DNA of 64,000 nucleotides from Pseudomonadota bacterium (GCA_023425645.1 JAFACG010000017.1:31071-95070); one strand, 5' to 3'. Positions 47,130 through 57,094 are shown, counted from the stretch's first letter. A program made the numbers and translations. The notes: generated from the letters alone by a model not told the origin.

Positions 47130-50100
47130 CTAATACGGCACCCACAGGTCCGCGCGCGGAAAATAAAGCGCGCCGCGCGCGGGCCGGCCGTCCAGCGCCG
47201 CGACCTGGGCGCAATAGCGCTCCAGCTGAGGCGCATACCGCTGCAGCATGCGTTCGCGGAACAGCTCCAGGCTTTCGCCGGGCGCCGGCCGGCTGGTCTT
47301 ATAGTCCACCACCAGCCAGTGATCCTCCTGCGAGATGGCCAGGTCGATGATGGACACCCGGCCGCTGACATCCAGCAATGACCATTCGCGGTGCGCTCGC
47401 GCCACGCCCAGCAGCCAGCGGCCCTGCTCGGACCGCGTCGTGGCGGCCACGGCTTCGAACAAGGCCTGGCCGGCCTCGTCCAGATAGGCGCCCGGCACGC
47501 CGGCGCGCTGCAGCTGGCGCCACATCACCGGCCGGCTTTCGCGCAGGCGCTCCAGCGGCCATTGATCCAGGCCCTCGCGGCCCAGTTTCTCCAGCCAGGC
47601 GTGCGCGACCGTGCCTATCGCGGTTTCGTGGCTGGTGTCCAGCGTCCAGTTCCATGCCTGATGGGCCTGCGTGACGCCCGCCTGCAGACCGGGCGGCAGA
47701 TCGGGCAGGCGGGCCACGCGCACGAGCGGCGGCCCGACCAGTTGCTCCCCCGCCCCCGTCTGGCTGTCCAGCACGGCCTGCCAGGGCGGGGCCGGCGGCG
47801 GCGTGACGGCCGACCACAGGCGGCTCAGCAAGGAGCGGCCGTCGGGTTCGCGCAGCCCCTTGTCCTGGGTAATGCTCAATTCGGCGAACAGATGCAGTTC
47901 CCGGCGCGCCCGCGTCAGGGCCACATAGAGCAGCCTATGGCTTTCCTGTTCGGCGCGTATGCGCTCGCGCGCGGCCAGGAACTGCGACACCGGGTCGCGG
48001 TCCTCGCTGGCCCGGTGCGTGATGGGCCCCAGGATCAGGCGCTCGGCGCTATGCTCCAGCCGGATCAGAGGCTCGGAATCCGCCGCCGACTGCTTGTGCA
48101 GGCCGAACAGGATCACGGTCTCGAACTCCAGGCCCTTGGACTTGTGAATGGTCATCACCTCCACGGCCTTGCCCGAACCCTGCGGCGTGGCGTACAGCGA
48201 TTCCACGCGCGCCTGCAGCAATTGCTGGTCGGGCGGTCCGTAGGGACACAGTTCCTCCAGCAGGCGCAGCACCTGTTCCGCGTCGGCCTGATTGGCGACC
48301 GTGGGATAGACTCGTTCGCCGCCCAGGCGCGTCCAGCACTCCTGCACCCAGGCCGCAAAAGGCATCAAGCCGCTGCGGTTGCCTTCATCCAGCAGGACCT
48401 GGCGGGCGAACAGCAGGCGTTCACGTTCGCCCGGTTCCCAGTCCAGCGCCTCGCAGTCCCGCAGCAGCTCGGGCATGGCCTGGCGGGGATGCCGCGCGCA
48501 CAGGCGGTGCAGGCTGTCCAGGCGCAGGCCTATCATGGGCGAGCGCAGCAGCGACAACCAGGCCAGGCGGTCCGCCGGATGCGCCAGGGCGCGCACCAGT
48601 TGCACGAGGTCGGCCACCACGGGACGCTGCTGCAGGGGCTCCAGTTCGACGGCGCGGCACGGTATGCCCTGCTCGCCCAGCTTGCGCACCAGGCCGCTCA
48701 AGTGCGAGCGCGCGCGTACCAGGATGGCGACCGGATGGGGGCTGCCGGAATGGCGCTGCAAGGCGGCGCCGGCGCAGCGCACGGCCTGCTCCACCGCCTC
48801 GTCCTGGGCCGTCTGCTGGGCCGGGGTTCCATCCTCGCCGCGCGCCACGCGAAAATGCCAGGATGCGTGGAACTCCACCGCCGAGCCCGGCTCGTCGGGC
48901 CTGAAGGCGATCGACTCCTCGTAGGTGACCATGCCAAGCTCGGGGTCGGATTGGCGAGGGAACAACTGCGTCCCCACCCGGTTCACCCATTCGACGAGCC
49001 GCGGATGAGAGCGGAAGTTGTTGGTCAGATTGAGCGGCTCCAGCGGCACGTCGCCCAGGCGCCGCTCCTGCCAGACGCGCAGGAACAGGCCCACCTCGGC
49101 CTTGCGGAAGCGATAGATGGACTGCATGGGATCGCCCACCAGGAACAGGCTGCGCCCGTCGCCCGGCTCCCAGCCGCTGGTCAGGCGCTCCAGCAGCTGT
49201 ACCTGGGACTGGCTGGTGTCCTGGAATTCGTCCACCAGCAGGTGCCGGATGGAGCGATCCATGCGCAGCAACAGCTCGCCCGGCTCCTGCGCGTCGCCCA
49301 GAGCCTCCAGCGCCCGCTGTGCGATCTCGGTGAAATCGACCTCGGACTTTTCGGCAAAGCGCAGCTTGAGCTGGGCCGCCGCCAGCCACAAGACCTGGAT
49401 GAGGTTGGCCAGCACATCCTGCTGCTGCGCCGAATACTGGCTCGGCAACAGGCGGGCCGCCGCCAGCCTGGACACCCAGGGCTCGGTGCCCAGGCAGCGG
49501 CCCAGCCAGTCGGCCAGGAGTTCTTTTTCGGCCGTCTTGGGCGGGAAGCCGTTGCGCACGGTCAGGCTCTTGCGCACGTCGCCCTTGTCCGTCAGCAGCA
49601 GGCAGGCCAGGCCGCGCCAGCGCGGCAATTCATCCATGACCGGCGCCAGCGGCTCGCCGTCCCAGTCGGCCAGGGCCAGCACCTCTCCATCGTCCAGGTT
49701 GGCCGCCGCGAAACGAGCCAGCGGCGCCAGGGTCGGCGCCCAGCCGGGCGGCATGCAGCGCCGCAACTGCTCCAGCTGCTGTTCGACCACCTCGCGCAGG
49801 CTCTCCTGCAGCACGCTCACATCCCCGCCCGCCCCCAAGGCGGGCAGCCATTGGTCGCGGCTGGCCAGCATGGCGGCCAGCAGGGCCTGGGCCTGGGCCA
49901 GGTTCACGTCCATGTGTTCCAGAAAGCGCGCCACGCTGGGCACGCTTTCCGCCATCTCCAGCGTCGCCCAGGCGGCGGCCTCGTAGTGCTCCAGGGCATT
50001 GTCGGCAATCGCCGGCACGCCGCCCAGTCCGGTCACCCAGGGTATGGCGCGCACCAGGTGCGCGCACAGCGAGTCGATGGTGCGTATGCTCAGGCGCGCC

Positions 50101-50432
50101 GGGTAGGCCAGCAGGTCCCACTTCTGCTCGCGGTTGCGACGCATGGCCTCGCAGGCCAGCTCCCAGCTTCGCACCCGATAGGGTTCGCTCGGGCAGGGCT
50201 GGTCGGCGGCGGCCAGTTTTTCCAGTACGCGGGCATGCATCTCGGCGGCCGCCTTGCGCGTGAAGGTGATGGCCACGATTTCCTCGGGCCGGTCCACACG
50301 CGCCAACAACCCCAGAATCCGGTCCGTCAGCAATTCGGTCTTGCCCGAACCGGCCGGGGCCTGCACCAGAAAGGAACGGTCGGGATCCAGCGCCCGGCTG
50401 CGGGCGTCACTGTCGCTAGGTTGAAAAGACAT
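47130..50432 (-). CDS. AddA-like UvrD-type helicase with C-terminal PD-(D/E)XK nuclease
   Basis: The protein has 1100 residues from the ATG at 50432, preceded by GGGGA. Superfamily 1 helicase motifs are present: Walker A FLVQAPAGSGKTELLTDRIL (about 21-40), motif Ia ITFTRKAAAEMHARV, motif II LLVDEFQDTSQSQVQLLERL, motif III LVGDPMQSIYRFRKAEVGLF, motif V EVMTIHKSKGLEFETVILFG and motif VI LLYVALTRARRELHLF. The C-terminal nuclease shows IIDLAISQEDHWLVVDYKTSRP. It should act with its partner encoded just upstream on double-strand break ends (AddAB/RecBCD role). The partner's stop codon overlaps this start region. Confidence 0.92.
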   Translation of the reverse strand: MSFQPSDSDARSRALDPDRSFLVQAPAGSGKTELLTDRILGLLARVDRPEEIVAITFTRKAAAEMHARVLEKLAAADQPCPSEPYRVRSWELACEAMRRNREQKWDLLAYPARLSIRTIDSLCAHLVRAIPWVTGLGGVPAIADNALEHYEAAAWATLEMAESVPSVARFLEHMDVNLAQAQALLAAMLASRDQWLPALGAGGDVSVLQESLREVVEQQLEQLRRCMPPGWAPTLAPLARFAAANLDDGEVLALADWDGEPLAPVMDELPRWRGLACLLLTDKGDVRKSLTVRNGFPPKTAEKELLADWLGRCLGTEPWVSRLAAARLLPSQYSAQQQDVLANLIQVLWLAAAQLKLRFAEKSEVDFTEIAQRALEALGDAQEPGELLLRMDRSIRHLLVDEFQDTSQSQVQLLERLTSGWEPGDGRSLFLVGDPMQSIYRFRKAEVGLFLRVWQERRLGDVPLEPLNLTNNFRSHPRLVEWVNRVGTQLFPRQSDPELGMVTYEESIAFRPDEPGSAVEFHASWHFRVARGEDGTPAQQTAQDEAVEQAVRCAGAALQRHSGSPHPVAILVRARSHLSGLVRKLGEQGIPCRAVELEPLQQRPVVADLVQLVRALAHPADRLAWLSLLRSPMIGLRLDSLHRLCARHPRQAMPELLRDCEALDWEPGERERLLFARQVLLDEGNRSGLMPFAAWVQECWTRLGGERVYPTVANQADAEQVLRLLEELCPYGPPDQQLLQARVESLYATPQGSGKAVEVMTIHKSKGLEFETVILFGLHKQSAADSEPLIRLEHSAERLILGPITHRASEDRDPVSQFLAARERIRAEQESHRLLYVALTRARRELHLFAELSITQDKGLREPDGRSLLSRLWSAVTPPPAPPWQAVLDSQTGAGEQLVGPPLVRVARLPDLPPGLQAGVTQAHQAWNWTLDTSHETAIGTVAHAWLEKLGREGLDQWPLERLRESRPVMWRQLQRAGVPGAYLDEAGQALFEAVAATTRSEQGRWLLGVARAHREWSLLDVSGRVSIIDLAISQEDHWLVVDYKTSRPAPGESLELFRERMLQRYAPQLERYCAQVAALDGRPARGALYFPRADLWVPY

Positions 50433-53086
50433 CACATTTCCCCGCCGTTGCCGACGGCATCGTACTCTTGCTGAAACAAGCGCAGAAACGGCAAGACGTC
50501 GCAATAAAGCAAGTCGTTGCGGTTCCAGATCTGATTGGCCGCCCGGCCCTGGATGAATTCATCAGCCAGCCCCTGCACGGCCTGCCTCCAGGCCAGGAGC
50601 TGGGCCAGCCATTGCTGGCCGCTGTCCACCTCGGTCATGCCCGCGATCTCCATGCCCGGCGCCGCCAGTCCGCTGAACGCGACCTGGCGCGCATGCAGGC
50701 GCACAAAAGCCAGCGCGCTGACCTGCTGGCCCTGCTCCTGCAGCACGGTGGCGTAGAACGGCAGCTGCAGATTGACGGGACGGCCGCGCAGCCAGTCCTT
50801 GTCGGGGCGCAGCTCGCCCATGCCCGTCTTGTAGTCCAGCAGCACATGGGACCCGTCCGCCAGGCGATCGAGCCGGTCCAGGCGCAGGCTCAGCCGCAGC
50901 GGGCCGCGCGTCCAATCGACATCCTCTTCGGTCGCCTCCAGGGCAAAGGGCGGACGCCGGGCTTCCAGCTCGGCATATTCGGCCAGCACGGCCCTGGCGC
51001 GCTCCACTTCCAGCGCGCGCAGCACCGGACCGTAATCGGCCAATTCTTCCTGCGCCGCCTGCTCCACGCTGTCGTGCAGCACCTGCGCCAGGCTGGCCCG
51101 GGCCAGGTGCTCGTGCAGGGAATCCTGGTCCTGCACGGCGCGCCAGAACAGTTCGACGGCCCTGTGCAGAAACAGCCCGCGCGTGTTCATGTCGCCCAGG
51201 CGCGCATAGTCCGGCAGCGCCTGGCCGTGCAGGCGGAACTTCACGAAAGCCCACAGGGGATTGCGCGCCTGGGTGTCGAGCACGCTGATGCCCCCGCGTA
51301 TGGTTTCATCAGCCTGCAGGGCCGGCCCCTGCGCATCGGGCAGGCTCGCCAGTTCGGCCGCCTCGCCGCGGCGCGGCGTCCACTCCAGCTCCAGCAATGG
51401 CCAGGGCGCTATCAGTGGGCTGGGCCTGAGCTCCTGCTCGCCCAGATGCAAGGGCGCGCTCAGCAGCACCTGATCCGCGCAACGCAGCAAGGCCGCCATC
51501 ATCCAGCGCGCCCACTCCAGTTCGCGTTCCGGCGTGGAGCGCGGCGCCTGCGCGCGGCGCAGCACATGGGCGGGAATCAGGGGATTGGGCTTGACGGCGG
51601 CCGGCAGCACCTCGTCCGTCAGGCCCAGCACCCAGATGGCGTCCCAGCGGCCGCCTTCGGCCTCCAGGAAGCCGAGCACGTCCAGCCGCGCGCGCGGGTC
51701 GCGCTGCGGCTGGAACAGGCTCTCGCGCGCCATGCGCGCCAGGGCGCCCTGCGCGCGCAGGGCGCTGATGCGGCCCAGCACCGGGGCCTGCTGGGCAAAA
51801 CGCAGCATCAATTGCTCCAGCGCTTCCAGGGTCTGGAACTGCGCGCTGTCCAGGCTGGCGCTGCCGGGAAACCCCAATGCCTGCAGGCATTGGCGCATCA
51901 CGCCGGCCCACACGTCCACGCCCTGGGCGCCGGTCGGGGCCGCCTGCAGCACCGTCATGGCGCGGTCCCAGGCCTGCGCCAGTTCGGGTGCATAGCGGCT
52001 GAGCATGTTCTCGAATTCATTGCGCCGCACCACCGTCAGGCGGTTGTCGCGCCAGGCCTTGTCGATCTGGGCGCGCCCGCCCGCCTCGGGCTGGTCGGCC
52101 TGGCAAGCCCCCAGGCGCAGGGCCTGACCCAGCAAGGCGGGCTCGGCACGGCCCTTTTCGGCCAGCGTGAACAGGGCCTTGAGCCAGGCCAGGGCGGCTT
52201 CCACCAGCGGCCATTGCGCCAGGGCTCTGGCCGCCGCCACGTTGTACGGAAGCACGCCCTGCTCGGTATGCATGGCCTGGCGCAGCAGCCTGTGCACCAG
52301 CGGCAATTGCGTCTCCAGTTGCGCCGCCACAATGGCTACGCAAGCCTGGGGATTCTCGTCCAGCTGGCGGCGCGCCCAGCGCACCGCAAGCCGCCATTCG
52401 GTGTCCGCGTCCTGCGCCTGGACCCGCCACACCTGCGAGGCCTGGGGTTCCGGCTGATCCAGCCGCAATATGCGCAGCCCCATGGCCTGCAGACCCGCGA
52501 GCAGGCGCTGCAGGCGCGGGGAGAACTCATGAAAGCCATGCAGGACCAGATGAGTGTGCCGCAGGTGCAGCGCGCCTGCTTCCACCGCCGCCACCACGCG
52601 CCCGGCGGCGCGGTTGGCATCGTCCAGGTCGCCCTGCTCCAGGCCGGCGCGATAGTGGGCGCGCCACAGCAGGAAGCGTTCGTAATCCATGCTGGCCTCG
52701 GACGGATCGATCCGGATCTCCCAATCGTCCAGCAGGCTGTCGGCTTCGCAGGCAAAACGCGCGGCCTGGGCCATGTCCAGGAAGTAACCTTCGGGCTCGC
52801 ATTGCTCGATGCTGTGTTCCCAACGCTGCAGGGCGGCAAAGCGATCCATGTGATGGGCGGCCGGCTGCCATTGGGACGAAAAACACAACTGGTCGCTGGC
52901 CTGCGCCAGCCAGGCGCCCAGCGGCAGGATCTCGGGCACGGCCACGGTCCCGCCCTGCGCCGCCAGCCGGGCGGACAGCCGGCCCAGCAGTCGGCGCGCA
53001 TAGCGGTTGTTGACGGTCAGCACCACCGTGCGGGCGCTGTCCAGTTCCTGCAGCTCGGCTACGGAAATGGCAGGGATGTCATGCAT
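50432..53086 (-). CDS. AddB-like PD-(D/E)XK nuclease/inactivated helicase partner
   Basis: An 884-residue protein with a RecB-type nuclease domain at the C-terminus: the motif DWTRGPLRLSLRLDRLDRLADGSHVLLDYKTGMGEL at about 725-760. It ends in QLPFYATVLQEQGQQVSALAFVRL and a final helical region. The N-terminal two thirds have a degenerate helicase fold without a Walker A motif. The four-cysteine iron-sulfur cluster of Bacillus AddB is not visible. It overlaps the AddA-like gene by one base, so they form a two-subunit helicase-nuclease. Proteobacterial annotations often call it simply a PD-(D/E)XK nuclease family protein. Confidence 0.88.
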   Translation of the reverse strand: MHDIPAISVAELQELDSARTVVLTVNNRYARRLLGRLSARLAAQGGTVAVPEILPLGAWLAQASDQLCFSSQWQPAAHHMDRFAALQRWEHSIEQCEPEGYFLDMAQAARFACEADSLLDDWEIRIDPSEASMDYERFLLWRAHYRAGLEQGDLDDANRAAGRVVAAVEAGALHLRHTHLVLHGFHEFSPRLQRLLAGLQAMGLRILRLDQPEPQASQVWRVQAQDADTEWRLAVRWARRQLDENPQACVAIVAAQLETQLPLVHRLLRQAMHTEQGVLPYNVAAARALAQWPLVEAALAWLKALFTLAEKGRAEPALLGQALRLGACQADQPEAGGRAQIDKAWRDNRLTVVRRNEFENMLSRYAPELAQAWDRAMTVLQAAPTGAQGVDVWAGVMRQCLQALGFPGSASLDSAQFQTLEALEQLMLRFAQQAPVLGRISALRAQGALARMARESLFQPQRDPRARLDVLGFLEAEGGRWDAIWVLGLTDEVLPAAVKPNPLIPAHVLRRAQAPRSTPERELEWARWMMAALLRCADQVLLSAPLHLGEQELRPSPLIAPWPLLELEWTPRRGEAAELASLPDAQGPALQADETIRGGISVLDTQARNPLWAFVKFRLHGQALPDYARLGDMNTRGLFLHRAVELFWRAVQDQDSLHEHLARASLAQVLHDSVEQAAQEELADYGPVLRALEVERARAVLAEYAELEARRPPFALEATEEDVDWTRGPLRLSLRLDRLDRLADGSHVLLDYKTGMGELRPDKDWLRGRPVNLQLPFYATVLQEQGQQVSALAFVRLHARQVAFSGLAAPGMEIAGMTEVDSGQQWLAQLLAWRQAVQGLADEFIQGRAANQIWNRNDLLYCDVLPFLRLFQQEYDAVGNGGEM

Positions 53087-53395
53087 GTCGAAAACCGGTT
53101 AAGGTTGCAAGAAACGACCGCGCTCAGGCGGTCTGCCGGGTCATTGTAGCGGTGCAACGCAACTCCTTGACCATGACGGGCATCGCTCTCGATCCTGGCC
53201 CCCTTCGAGGAAGGTCGGGCTGGAATTGTCTGCGGCAGCGGCGGTGCGAAGCGGCGCCCAATCGCAATCAAGGCAAGCGGGGCTCAACATGCCGCCCCTG
53301 AACGCACTTCGTGCCCGTTCGGATAACCGCGACTTACGGCACTCGACCTGGTCAGGATCTTACCCATGCGCAGCATAACTGGAAGCTTAAGCGCC
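53087..53395. other. Intergenic region between the AddB-like gene and the oxygenase gene
   Basis: This is a divergent gap that must contain promoters for both sides. I see no strong hairpin, repeat or gene in it. Confidence 0.4.
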
Positions 53396-54172
53396 ATGAA
53401 AAAAAGATGGAAACATGCGGGCCTCGCAGCGCTTTCGTCGGAGAGCCTGCAAGCGGTCATAGACAAGGAAATCCCGACCGTGGTCATCAGCGATTTTGCC
53501 ACCCTCGCGGAATGCGATCAGCTCGCCGCGGCCATCTTGAGCATGAAAGCCAAGGAGTATGAATTCGGGAAACCCGGCTCATACCTGGGCATTCCCCTTG
53601 CCCAGTACCGCAATCGCCCCAAGGAAGCGTATTTTGCGCAGGTCGGAGCTGCCGAGCGGGAACGAGCAACCATCGTCAGCGCAGCCTTCGACCCCGTTGA
53701 GCGCTTCATGCACCGCATCAGGAATCAGACCGATTTCAATATCTCGATCGCCGAAGAACCGGGTTCGGGCCGGTATTTTGCAGGCATCATCAGGCTGATC
53801 CCCAGCGGCTCCGACGTCCATGTCGATTATGCGCCGACCTTTGCCAAGGGGCTGATGGCCGTTGGCGATATCTCCGCACAACTGACCTGGAACCTGTATG
53901 TCTCATCCCCTTCGCAAGGAGGCGAGACCGTTGTCTATGATCAGCCGTTCGAGTTCACCGGCATCGACAGAAGCTACAAGGCTTACGATAGCGCCCTGCT
54001 CGTCGACTGCGACTCGTTCACCTTCCAGCCCCAGGTCGGTTCCGTCGTCATCTTCAATACCGGAAATCCGCATGTGGTCCTGCCAAGTCCCGAAGGCGCC
54101 GCACGGCAAAGAATCGCGACAGGCTCCTTCATGGGCGTCATGGATCGCAGAAACCTGATCCTGTGGTCTTGA
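53396..54172 (+). CDS. 2-oxoglutarate/Fe(II)-dependent oxygenase of unknown substrate
   Basis: The protein has 258 residues from the ATG at 53396 (MKKRWKHAGLAAL); an in-frame ATG at 53366 would add ten residues. The double-stranded beta-helix iron site is visible: His142 and Asp144 in SDVHVDYAPTF, the distal His226 in NTGNPHVVLP and the 2-oxoglutarate arginine in ARQRIATGS. The Asp is kept, so this should be a hydroxylase or related oxygenase, not a halogenase, where it is Gly or Ala. GGETVVYDQPFEF matches the strand before the distal His. It is followed 30 bases later by an EamA transporter, suggesting a product that is exported. Codon use is less GC-biased than in neighbouring genes. Confidence 0.82.
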   Translation: MKKRWKHAGLAALSSESLQAVIDKEIPTVVISDFATLAECDQLAAAILSMKAKEYEFGKPGSYLGIPLAQYRNRPKEAYFAQVGAAERERATIVSAAFDPVERFMHRIRNQTDFNISIAEEPGSGRYFAGIIRLIPSGSDVHVDYAPTFAKGLMAVGDISAQLTWNLYVSSPSQGGETVVYDQPFEFTGIDRSYKAYDSALLVDCDSFTFQPQVGSVVIFNTGNPHVVLPSPEGAARQRIATGSFMGVMDRRNLILWS

Positions 54173-54202
54173 GCCGCTCGTTCGAACTCATCGGAACATG
54201 AC

Positions 54203-55123
54203 ATGAAGACGGGTTTCATTTCCGGCACGGTCTTTCTCTATGTCGTGACCATCCTCACGGGCGGGACCTCATGGTATGCCGCCAAATTACAGCTTAGCAG
54301 CGTCGCTCCCGTCATCTCGCTGATCTACCGCTTCGGAGCCGCATCCACTTTGCTTCTGCTGTTCGCGGCAATCACGGGCAAGCGCCTGCGCTACAGCTGG
54401 AGCCAGCATGCCGCCATGGCCATGCTCGGCGGCTTCGGCTTCTCCGTCGCCTTCCTGCTGATATACAAAGCAGCGGCAATGATCACCACCGGCCTGATCG
54501 CGCTGACCTACTCCGCTGTCGTCCTGCTCAACGTCGTCAATACCCGCGTTTTTCTCAAGACGCCCATCACCCGGCCAGTCATGGCGGGAAACCTCCTGGG
54601 CCTGGCCGGCATGGCTCTTGTCTTCCTCCCCGAACTGCCCGCCGGAAGCTCGAGCTGGCTGGGCTTTGCCTACGCTCTCGCTGCCACATTGGCATTCTCT
54701 TTCGCCAATATTTCGGCCGTTCAGCTACAAGGCCGCGGAGTTGAAGTACTCCCTCTGACGGGCGTTTCAATGGCGTATGGCGCCCTGTTCCTGCTCGGGT
54801 ATGCCGTCTGGACCGATCACTCGTTCACCTTCGATATGTCACCGTCCTACGCGGTTTCGCTGATCTATCTGATCCTCTTTCCCTCGATCATCGGCTACAC
54901 CACCTATTTCGCCGTCATCGGACGTCTAGGCGCGGAGCGAGGCGCCTATACGATGCTCTTCGTTCCGCTCGTGGCATTGGCCATCTCCAGCATTACGGAA
55001 GGCTATCGCCCGACCCTCCTGGCGACCATCGGCACGTTGATGGTTCTCGCCGGCAACTATTGCGTCATCGTCAACAAGTCCAAGGCCGCCCGCCCTCAAG
55101 CCGGCAGCTCAAGCGTGGAATGA
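54203..55123 (+). CDS. EamA/DMT-family exporter
   Basis: A 306-residue protein with ten hydrophobic segments in two EamA repeats (1-140 and 150-290). Typical stretches are TSWYAAKLQLSSVAPVISLIYRFGAA in the first repeat and AATLAFSFANISAVQLQGRGVEVLPLTGVSMAYGALFLLGYAVW in the second. The ending FPSIIGYTTYFAVIGRLGAERGAYTMLFVPLVALAISSITEGYRPT is the usual EamA C-terminal half. Such carriers export amino acids or small metabolites. Its closeness to the oxygenase suggests export of an oxygenated product. The CRISPR array starts about 210 bases downstream. Confidence 0.88.
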   Translation: MKTGFISGTVFLYVVTILTGGTSWYAAKLQLSSVAPVISLIYRFGAASTLLLLFAAITGKRLRYSWSQHAAMAMLGGFGFSVAFLLIYKAAAMITTGLIALTYSAVVLLNVVNTRVFLKTPITRPVMAGNLLGLAGMALVFLPELPAGSSSWLGFAYALAATLAFSFANISAVQLQGRGVEVLPLTGVSMAYGALFLLGYAVWTDHSFTFDMSPSYAVSLIYLILFPSIIGYTTYFAVIGRLGAERGAYTMLFVPLVALAISSITEGYRPTLLATIGTLMVLAGNYCVIVNKSKAARPQAGSSSVE

Positions 55124-55330
55124 CCAAACCGCACAGCCTCTGCGCGAACAGCGCCGTCAGGAGGACTTCGATGCCTCCCCCTGGATCGAAGCGCGCGGCC
55201 CCGCCGGACACCGGAAACGCCGCCATATTGAATGAAAGCGGCCAGGCTTGAAAGCCTCTTCTTGACAAGCAATTGCGAACGCAGCAATGCGCCGCGCCAG
55301 AATACGGCACGGTGCTGCAGGGCTGGACGT

Positions 55331-56822
55331 TGGTTCATCCCCGCTCGCGCGGGGAACACGGTCGCCACCTTCGTACTGAAACGCGGTAATATGGTTCATC
55401 CCCGCTCGCGCGGGGAACACGCACTCTGCCGAGATTCGCGACGCAGTTGCTTCGGTTCATCCCCGCTCGCGCGGGGAACACGCGTGCGGCCTGGTAGGCA
55501 TTCCCAGTGAAACGGTTCATCCCCGCTCGCGCGGGGAACACCAGGTTGGCGCCGTAGATCACGCCCGATAGGCCGGTTCATCCCCGCTCGCGCGGGGAAC
55601 ACTACCCCATGTCGCACGGCCCGCGCTATCTGCCCGGTTCGTCCCCGCTCGCGCGGGGAACACGGTAACTCGATCAGCATCAAGGGCGGCGCAAACGGTT
55701 CATCCCCGCTCGCGCGGGGAACACGACGGGCCGCACCCCGCGCACGCTGGGCGAGGCGGTTCATCCCCGCTCGCGCGGGGAACACGAAAGCACAGCCGAG
55801 GGACGCGAAGGCGCGTTCGGTTCATCCCCGCTCACGCGGGGAACACTGGTAGGTTTGCTTGTAGCGGTCCTGCTGCTCCGGTTCATCCCCGCTCGCGCGG
55901 GGAACACTTTGTTCGCGTTTATCGCGCTGGCGGCATTGTCGGTTCATCCCCGCTCGCGCGGGGAACACTTGTACTTGTACCGAATGCCCAGGTCGGACAG
56001 CGGTTCATCCCCGCTCGCGCGGGGAACACGTCCGGATCTCATTCAACGTCGAGTTCGACACCGGTTCATCCCCGCTCGCGCGGGGAACACGGCACCCCAA
56101 TGATCCCGGCCCCGAAAACCACCGGTTCATCCCCGCTCGCGCGGGGAACACGCCGCGCATCCAGGCGTTAAACTCTAGGCACTCGGTTCATCCCCGCTCG
56201 CGCGGGGAACACGCACGGCTCAGTCCGCAGCGCAGGAGCTGGCTCGGTTCATCCCCGCTCGCGCGGGGAACACAACACGACGGCGATTCGGTTGCCGGAG
56301 CGAACCGGTTCATCCCCGCTCGCGCGGGGAACACACCGCCTAGGACGGCATGACAAGCAGGATCCGCGGTTCATCCCCGCTCGCGCGGGGAACACCGCTC
56401 AGGCTGCTCGAAGTCTGGCATGGCGAACGGTTCATCCCCGCTCGCGCGGGGAACACATTGGAAGGGCTTAAAACGCCTGTAATCAATCCGGTTCATCCCC
56501 GCTCGCGCGGGGAACACCCGATTGCAGTTTTCAGAGTCTGTACAAGAATCGGTTCATCCCCGCTCGCGCGGGGAACACACAAAAGACGCCATCGTGCTGC
56601 ACACGCTACGCGGTTCATCCCCGCTCGCGCGGGGAACACGACGTGCCCGGTGCCATTGCCGAGAAGCTGGCCGGTTCATCCCCGCTCGCGCGGGGAACAC
56701 GCTATCGACTGGGTATGCCTGGGCCCAGCCGGCGGTTCATCCCCGCTCGCGCGGGGAACACGATCGACACAGCCTGGCCGAACCGGGCACTCGCGGTTCA
56801 TCCCCGCTCGCGCGGGGAACAC
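55331..56822 (-). CRISPR. Type I-E-like CRISPR array, 25 repeats and 24 spacers
   Basis: Repeats start (plus strand GGTTC) at 55332 and then every 61 bases up to 56795, except one step of 60 (55454 to 55514). In transcript orientation (minus strand) the repeat is 29 bases, starts GTGTTCC, has a CCCCGC/GCGGGG hairpin and ends ATGAACCG, the classic I-E form. Spacers are 32 bases, one of them 31. Variants are few: A to G at 55641, G to A at 55834, and the two leader-distal repeats differ in their last base. The lack of decay suggests an array maintained recently. No cas gene is found in the window. Confidence 0.97.
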
Positions 56823-56945
56823 TCCAAATACAACCCATTGACTTCAATAAAGGAATCCCAGCTCCCATTTTCCACCGACAAAATAGTCGAGAAGCTCAGC
56901 CTGCCTCCGGAATCTGCAACAAGGTTTATCATTAAACCACGATGG
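56823..56945 (-). promoter_or_regulatory. CRISPR leader
   Basis: The AT-rich stretch next to the last repeat, read leftward, ends TTGTATTTGGA directly before GTGTTCC. This resembles the E. coli type I-E leader end TTATGTTTAGA. It should hold the pre-crRNA promoter and the spacer-integration site, so the newest spacers are those near 56790. Confidence 0.72.
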
Positions 56946-57094
56946 ACGCTCAAGCCGATGCGCGCCTGCATGCGCCCCCCGCCCCTGCCCGTCCCGCCAG
57001 TCTCGTTCGCACGGATCGGGCATTTCCGCATTGCGCCTGCAGGCGACGGAACGTGGCTTGTTGAGCGCCGCCTTCCACCCTTACACTTACGCCC

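Noticed and set aside
50432-53086. Bacillus-type AddB with an iron-sulfur cluster
   Set aside because: The four-cysteine pattern around the nuclease domain is missing, so only an AddB-like role is claimed.
53396-54172. Radical halogenase reading of the 2-oxoglutarate oxygenase
   Set aside because: Halogenases of this fold replace the facial-triad Asp by Gly or Ala; here HVD is intact.
55232-56935. Several open frames across the CRISPR array translating to repeated RGEH/ARAGNT/SPLARGT motifs
   Set aside because: The 61-base period cycles through all three frames and the peptides are simply the translated repeat; these are well-known false proteins from type I-E arrays.
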